Assembly: GCF_001642475.1 (NCBI RefSeq)
Contig: NW_019173942.1
Location: 124,001-188,000, forward strand
Source: Fonsecaea monophora
Taxonomy: Eukaryota; Ascomycota; Eurotiomycetes; Chaetothyriales; Herpotrichiellaceae
DNA length: 64,000 bases
Reading direction: 5' to 3'
The stretch's first letter is position 1. Every line of letters starts with the position of its first letter. Positions 59,901 through 64,000 of this stretch are shown piece by piece. The translations under genes and the position numbers were made by a program. The notes under the pieces are model-generated. The model was not told where the DNA came from, ran no database searches, and saw nothing but the letters and a program-made list of their open reading frames with translations.

Positions 59901-59979
59901 CATGGACGAGTGCGTTGCCTTGGTGAGCCGCGAGCTGGACCGGCAGGAAAGTCACGACCGAGAAAGGCACCGCAGGTAG
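56959..59979 (+). CDS. App1-type phosphatidate phosphatase (DUF2183)
   Basis: Mg-dependent phosphatidate phosphatase of the HAD-like App1 family, acting at actin patches and membranes to make diacylglycerol. The catalytic DxDxT motif is DIDDT, followed by IKHSGI, in the central domain (58380-58850), with VGDSGEADLE later. The C-terminal 350 residues are Pro/Ser-rich with an SH3-ligand KKKSPPPPPPKPRR, as in partners of Abp1/Rvs167. The first ATG in frame is at 57340 (MTSYGGYRAPGARREK). The 127 codons before it look real (ERYLGFRHEYIPQLR), but no ATG begins them; 56959 is a GTG. An unplaced upstream exon is the likely answer. From 56959 the product would be 1006 residues, from 57340 it would be 879. 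Confidence 0.85.
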   Translation: MAPPLRGLTRSRNAFSLLRYLFPNTHRRARERYLGFRHEYIPQLRLQAQSSIYRAIVRRQQKKRERREASRDIVFLLRRRAGNSRIASFLRRRLGKSRILRAIYGPSHHAGGRHSWRGTRSTSATDQMTSYGGYRAPGARREKVKGYLRAANELRQTYQAQIQQRLQDSVNEAGTSRDWPDVEVVRSENEEMLLFPSYARPHTKRNSRHDDTARYPPGTHESLETPHSSGDADYWKREWEKYEDTNAIVDVDVRGWIYSPQQGPLNRKNRLLVAVARRLSGIYAPTPSPATSRPSSQAPTNRIPQDDSSSIYEDEVAAREAENITRRGQREADAAVKGTYSLTPSGGGTPRGSRSNSPTRSMTTATDFEDEDPAQRSTVKRQSWNEPANMSRDELSAANELLLTRLRPFMSMPTAHVPVTVFFFNQSKSTSKSVTTDESGHFNLRAALDFVPDQVRVLASDKLSAVEDVIVTESKGVSLVSDIDDTIKHSGISSGAREIFKNAFIRELGDLTIKGVKEWYSKLALMGVQFHYVSNSPWQMYPLLRSYFSLAGLPPGSFHLKQYSGMLQGIFEPAAERKRGSLDRIMNDFPERKFILVGDSGEADLEVYTDVVLEHPGRVLGVFIRDVTTPVKKGFFDQAISNTPPDSMVSRDGGRLTRSPGDAKTDAPENRPALPERLRSTVDPKVAEGDLIDFTDDSDATKGSPKPPSHLGDMRQLDTNGKPHAPNKPNKPSSLRNFSTSQLMPPTNHERSLASSDTETQEAVKKKSPPPPPPKPRRSGRTTDANAGHSNSEPVPQPPSRAPFSSPRQNQSQPQFPSDLTRQTSSTSIPPSFTPSVSRTSTTASNSSRADDGYVAVARRQISSAYNALPAIRSSSPTRSATTSSDQAGVTNDSRQNPPLPARRAISSYPAAAARWATGYGYPGSDPLATASDGSYIPPPPGANAPYDKKLEIWRRRWARAEEIMHARGVVLKKWRIGTDVMDECVALVSRELDRQESHDRERHRR

Positions 59980-60817
59980 AAGTGATTTTATGTGGGGAGG
60001 TGATGACAGCACATGTCTCTTACGAACGCAAACACGAAAAAAGGGATTTTGGGAAGGAACGGTATAGCTTCGGCCTTTTTTTTCTTGGACGCACGTACAC
60101 ATATATATATATACACAAAAGTCCGGCGTGCTCTATCTATTGGTGATATCAGCGTTGTCTTTTTTCTTTTCTCTTTTCTCTTTTGGCGGAGTGGGGTTTT
60201 TATTTTGTCTTTCCCCCATACATACATCCAGCCAGCCAGCCAGCCATCGCAATACATTGATATATCGGAAATCATTTGCTTAGTCTTTCTGTGGTCAAAC
60301 CCTTCTCCCGGGCGATGGTCTTCTCCATCGAAATCGTAGATGTGAAATAATATCAGCCAGGCCTACAGCACTGGCCACAGCCACAGCCACAGCCAGGGCC
60401 AGTTCGAGTTGGGGTTTGAGATATGATGGACGAGGTCTGAAGGACTGTCTAGGTTGCTAGCTATCTACAGAATGGTGTTGTGGTGCTATAGAGACGATCA
60501 ACTGTTGAGTCGAGTGGACGAATTTACGGATAGACTCCGAGATGGGGAATGTCTCTCATATGTGCCTTTATGACGTGATCTGTTTGACTTTTTTGTCATA
60601 TTATACGAATATGCCAAACTATACAGTATTTTTTGATATTGGCACATGTCAGGTACCGAGTACTTGAATGTGACCTCGTTTACTCGGTGCTTGTTACACG
60701 GAACACCTGAAATTCGTGCCACATGTTGTAGAGTCCTGGGATTTCCCTTCAAGAAGGCCTCCTCTCTCACTCTCACTCTATCCCTCCATCTGTGTGTGTG
60801 TGTGTGCCACACTCACA
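59980..60817. other. Intergenic region between convergent genes, several simple repeats
   Basis: About 840 bases with (AT)n at 60099-60112, (CAGC)n at 60228-60245, an ACAGCC run at 60372-60395 and (TG)n at 60788-60803. No gene is supported. Confidence 0.5.
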
Positions 60818-61803
60818 TCACTTCTTCCCCACGGCATCGCCCGTCCCACCGCTCTTACTCCCGCCCTTCGCGGCGTCCTTCTTCGCCAAGATCGCCGCCT
60901 CTTCGTCCTGCAGCTCCTTGTCGATCCGCGCGCCGCGGCTGGGCTGGTTGCCGTGCATCTTCGCGGGCGCGGTCGGGTCGACCTCTCCGGCGCGCGTCTC
61001 GGCGCTCTTGGACTTGCCGGAGCTGGACGTGTCGTCCGAGGTGGATTGGGTGTTTTGCGGGCCCGACGCGGCCAGGCGGTTCGCTATCGAGCGGCTGTCT
61101 TCTGTTTGTCGCAGCAAAAAAGAATGGGATGTTGGTTAGTAAATGTTGTTCTGTGGATTCAGGGTACTTATGGAGGAGGGGGGGGGGGAGAGAAAGCGGG
61201 AGGAACATAGAGGGTCAATCAATCATGCATGGGGAGAGAGGTCGTAGTCGTGGTGGTCATGGTGGTCGGTTGGTCGGTTGGTCGTGACTTGGGGTCGAGG
61301 GAGTGAGAAACGAGAGCAGATGACGGCCAGCGCTCTGAAGAGGGAGGCAACAGGTTTCGCAGAGATGGGTATACAGAGCAGAGCAGGGCAATCGTCTCCT
61401 GCTCTAACCCGGACCAGTCACCCATAACACTCCCCCCTTCTCTCCCCCCTTCCCTCAGTCTTAGACAGCCGTCCTTCCTCTCACTCATTACAATACCCAT
61501 CTCACCCGTCCCGACACCCCAGCCTTTGCTGTTACTGTTCGAACACTGGGTCCCATACCACCACCAACGAACCCTCCCCGACATGCAGACACCCGGATAG
61601 AGCACCGCAAAGGTCGAAACACAGCGAGCGCGTGGAAGAGGAAGAAATAACGAAAAAAGATACGTACTCGAATCATTTCCCAGATGAGAATTCTTCTGTC
61701 CCTCTTCATATGCTTGACTGCCGCCCTTTTGCGAGTCCGGCGGCACTCGCTGGTCACCGGCCTCATAGACCTGGCCGGAACCGACGTTGGAGGTGCCAGA
61801 CAT
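60818..61803 (-). CDS. Small hydrophilic conserved-type protein, two exons with long intron
   Basis: 139 residues: exon 1 is 61803-61668 (MSGTSNVGSGQVYEAGDQ...), exon 2 is 61101-60818 (DSRSIANRL...). They are joined by a 566-nt intron (GTACGT...CAG) that keeps frame. The protein is highly polar and Gly/Ser/Lys/Asp-rich with no membrane segment or domain, and ends DAVGKK. The QVYEAGDQRVPP and SRSIANRLA parts resemble small conserved proteins I associate with Pezizomycotina, of unknown role, perhaps stress-related hydrophilins. The alternative is two separate short genes, but each exon alone lacks a good end or start. Confidence 0.65.
61102..61667 (-). other. 566-nt intron of the small hydrophilic gene
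   Basis: About ten times longer than most other introns in the window. It holds an 11-G run at 61178-61188 and C/T-rich stretches near 61430-61510. No gene on either strand is supported inside it. Confidence 0.55.
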
Positions 61804-62927
61804 TTTTTGATACAAGTATTCTTTGGATTTGGAGGAGAAAAGGTATAGCGTTCTGGAGGAAGAGATCTAACGGTAGTTCGTTTCGCGACTGAAGTTGCAG
61901 GAGACTTGTCGAGGTAGAATATGCAGGCTCCGTCACACAGTCAAAGTACTTATTTCTTTCTTTGATAGTACAGAAGATTTTACAAGCATACTTGAAGTGA
62001 TTATTGTCATTTTGTGGTCGTTCGTTGCGTAGATGGCAATTCCCATCCCAAGCATGACATCACAGTCTCATCCTCTCCTGAATACTGGAGCCGCAATGAA
62101 GTCATCGATATCTCCACCTTGAGCACTTTTCAGGGGACGTCAACGCATGAATGGAGCGGATCATGACGCCGCGACCTCAGAAGGAAAAAAAGAATGGAAA
62201 TGGCCCCTGGAATATGTAGTTGATGATCTTTGAGCCAGTGGGCAATATGGCAACTCAGCACGTGCTTCGTGGCAACTCCTATTGGCTTAGCCTCGCTGGG
62301 AAGGAGGATCTACCCTTGTATAGGTAGACCTCTACCCATGAGTGAGGACGGCAGAGAATAAATCTGTTGGAATGATCAGAGGCTAGGCATCCGAAATTGT
62401 CCTCTCTTGCGTCCTCTATGGTGCCCGCTCATCTCGTGGCGGGGACAGACCATGTCTCGTCCGATCGCCGAACTTCAGCCTCGCGCGAATTCATACCACG
62501 CATGCCTCATGGCAGCCATCAGCTTGGCCTCTATCTTTACCCTGCAACGAACGTGTTATCTCCGTTCGGTGAAGAATGCCGTAGCTGGCTCTGTCGAGGC
62601 TCGTGACCAGATATTGCAACACGCAAGTCACCGCTGGAAAGGGCGCTGAAGCCACAGCTCATTGCAGCCCAGATGAAACATGACTCCGTTTTGTAGTGAA
62701 AGTCACGGTCTGGTGAATGAAGCGCATCGAGTGGCGGACACGCGACCCGGTGCTGGAGACCATAATTCAGCACGCGGGAAGGGAATGCATGAGCAACCAC
62801 TCGTGGAAAGGAATCGTGGTGTGCTGCGGCCGACTCATCTGACTGTGCCGTCGATGGACTTAGAGCCCTTTCCATCTCGTTGGGCTCCATCTTAGGGTCA
62901 GTGTTGTGATGCTGCAAAGGCTTTCGA
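61804..62927. other. Intergenic region, promoter side of the small gene and 3' flank of the nucleoporin
   Basis: 1.1 kb. Frames such as 62537-62938 minus and 62397-62649 plus are open but featureless. No RNA gene was recognised. Confidence 0.5.
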
Positions 62928-63950
62928 TCATCTCCCAATTGTCAACTGTGCAACCTCGTCCCTCGCAGCTCCAACTTTATCAGCCACATCGTAAAGGCTT
63001 CTCTGCACCTCTCCGAAAACGTAGCGCAGTAGCTGCATCTGGTGGTCTTTCTCGCTGACGGTTCCACCGTTCCGATCGCCGTAGTTGAGGCGATCATTCA
63101 ACTCTCTCTCCTTGCCGGCGACTTTCCCTTCCAGGCCTTGGACGAAATCCTCAATCTCGCTCAGGAGTTGTCGATTGCCTTGGATCATGTCTTCCATCTC
63201 ATCGGTCCTCGAATTGAATAATTCAATCAAGCTCTTCGGGCCTTGTATCTCCTCCGCATCTTCACCCGGGAGTTGGATCTTGTCTCCTTGAGCATGCCCT
63301 GCCCGGACACTCCCTCTCAACGTCTGAGGATTGTTCCACCACCCGCTGAGACCTGATCCACTGTAGACACCGCTCCCGTTTAAGTTCTCATTTTGCGCAT
63401 GCGCAACCTGTTGGTATTGCCGGGGCATTTTTAACCGGTCGATGGCCCTGAAAACACATTTGGCTTCCAGCTCATTCTTTTTCACACCACCATCCCTTGC
63501 TGCCACAATCGCCTCCGCGTCGTTCCCAAGCCCAGCTTCGACCTCATCCAGCTTTTGACTCACAAAATCCACACTGTTGGGTAGCATTTCTCCCGCAGCG
63601 ACCACGGTTGGAAGGAGATCTGCGACCTCGGAGGCGAGTTTGATCTGATTGAGAATGAGGGTGTCAACTGCCTCGATTTCTTTTTGTAGGTCAGGCGTAA
63701 GCTGGTCGAACTTTGTGGTGGAACGCAGGTGGGCAATATCTATCTGCGGTTGGGAGGAAGGCGCTGCTGCGGATGCATTTGCTGGTTGTTGAGCGGTTGT
63801 GGACTGGCCTCTGTACAGAACAACTTAGGACTTGCAAACAACATGAAGGCATTGCATTGGTAGTACTTACAAGCCCAGGGGAGCCGGCGCGGCAGTACTG
63901 GCTCCCAAGGTTAGGACAGGCTTTGATGCTGAAGCGCCGAAGAGCGACAT
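62928..63950 (-). CDS. Nucleoporin of the Nup49/Nup58 type
   Basis: Channel nucleoporin of the Nsp1-Nup57-Nup49 complex, by inference. Exons 63950-63871 and 63810-62928 flank a 60-nt intron (GTAAGT...CAG), giving 320 residues. MSLFGASASKPVL opens the protein. From about residue 60 there is a long helical, coiled-coil body: FDQLTPDLQKEIEAVDTLI, then LLSEIEDFVQGLEGKVA, ending AQLTIGR. It carries almost no FG repeats: only one FG near the start and a few LG dipeptides. A TGA lies upstream in frame, but a strong acceptor-like CCCAACAG precedes the ATG, so an FG-bearing first exon could sit outside the window. Confidence 0.75.
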
Positions 63951-64000
63951 GATATCTGTTGACTGTTGGGCGTGTCAACAGTGACTTGACTTCGACGATG

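Overview
The window is nuclear DNA of a filamentous ascomycete (Pezizomycotina). Genes carry short spliceosomal introns, mostly 51-100 nt with GT-AG ends, and stand as separate genes with their own promoters. The core gene set is fungal: DDB1, TFIIIC, Mdv1, chorismate mutase, GMP synthase, Bcp1, App1 and a Nup49-type nucleoporin. Gene content looks most like Eurotiomycetes, perhaps black yeasts of the Chaetothyriales; that placement is inference. No rRNA, tRNA, CRISPR array or intact transposon was recognised. Exon boundaries were worked out by hand from splice signals, frame and family consensus.

Layout: 1-3454, 3' part of a large TFIIIC subunit-like gene. 4114-7796, DDB1. 9194-12676, two uncharacterised proteins. 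13433-24083, an accessory block: an intron-dense SDR with a probable 7-nt microexon, a carboxymuconolactone-decarboxylase-like protein, an ACS/Dal5-type MFS transporter, a Baeyer-Villiger monooxygenase and a Zn2Cys6 regulator. 25209-26470, a BTB protein. 27011-30024, a metallo-beta-lactamase-fold lactonase-like enzyme and an MDR oxidoreductase. 30025-33209, 3.2 kb without a convincing gene. 33210-33849, a small lipocalin-like protein. 35098-39360, a divergent metal-uptake pair (Ctr copper transporter and ferric/cupric reductase). 40022-43947, three orphan genes. 44468-51051, housekeeping genes (Mdv1, chorismate mutase, Bcp1, GMP synthase). 51971-53271, a TauD-type dioxygenase. 53510-56454, a large XPF-like/DUF7102-type protein. 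56959-59979, App1-type phosphatidate phosphatase. 60818-61803, a small protein with an unusually long intron. 62928-63950, a Nup49-like nucleoporin.

How the genes may work together: the block at 13.4-30.0 kb holds parts of a ketone-oxidation route: SDR (alcohol to ketone), BVMO (ketone to ester or lactone), MBL hydrolase (ring opening), MDR (alcohol oxidation), importer and local regulator. This is a candidate catabolic cluster with unknown substrate. The Ctr transporter and the reductase face away from each other across a 1.3-kb promoter region and share the Met-rich heptapeptide MGGMDMG, which suggests coupled copper reduction and uptake. The rest is mostly conserved core biology.
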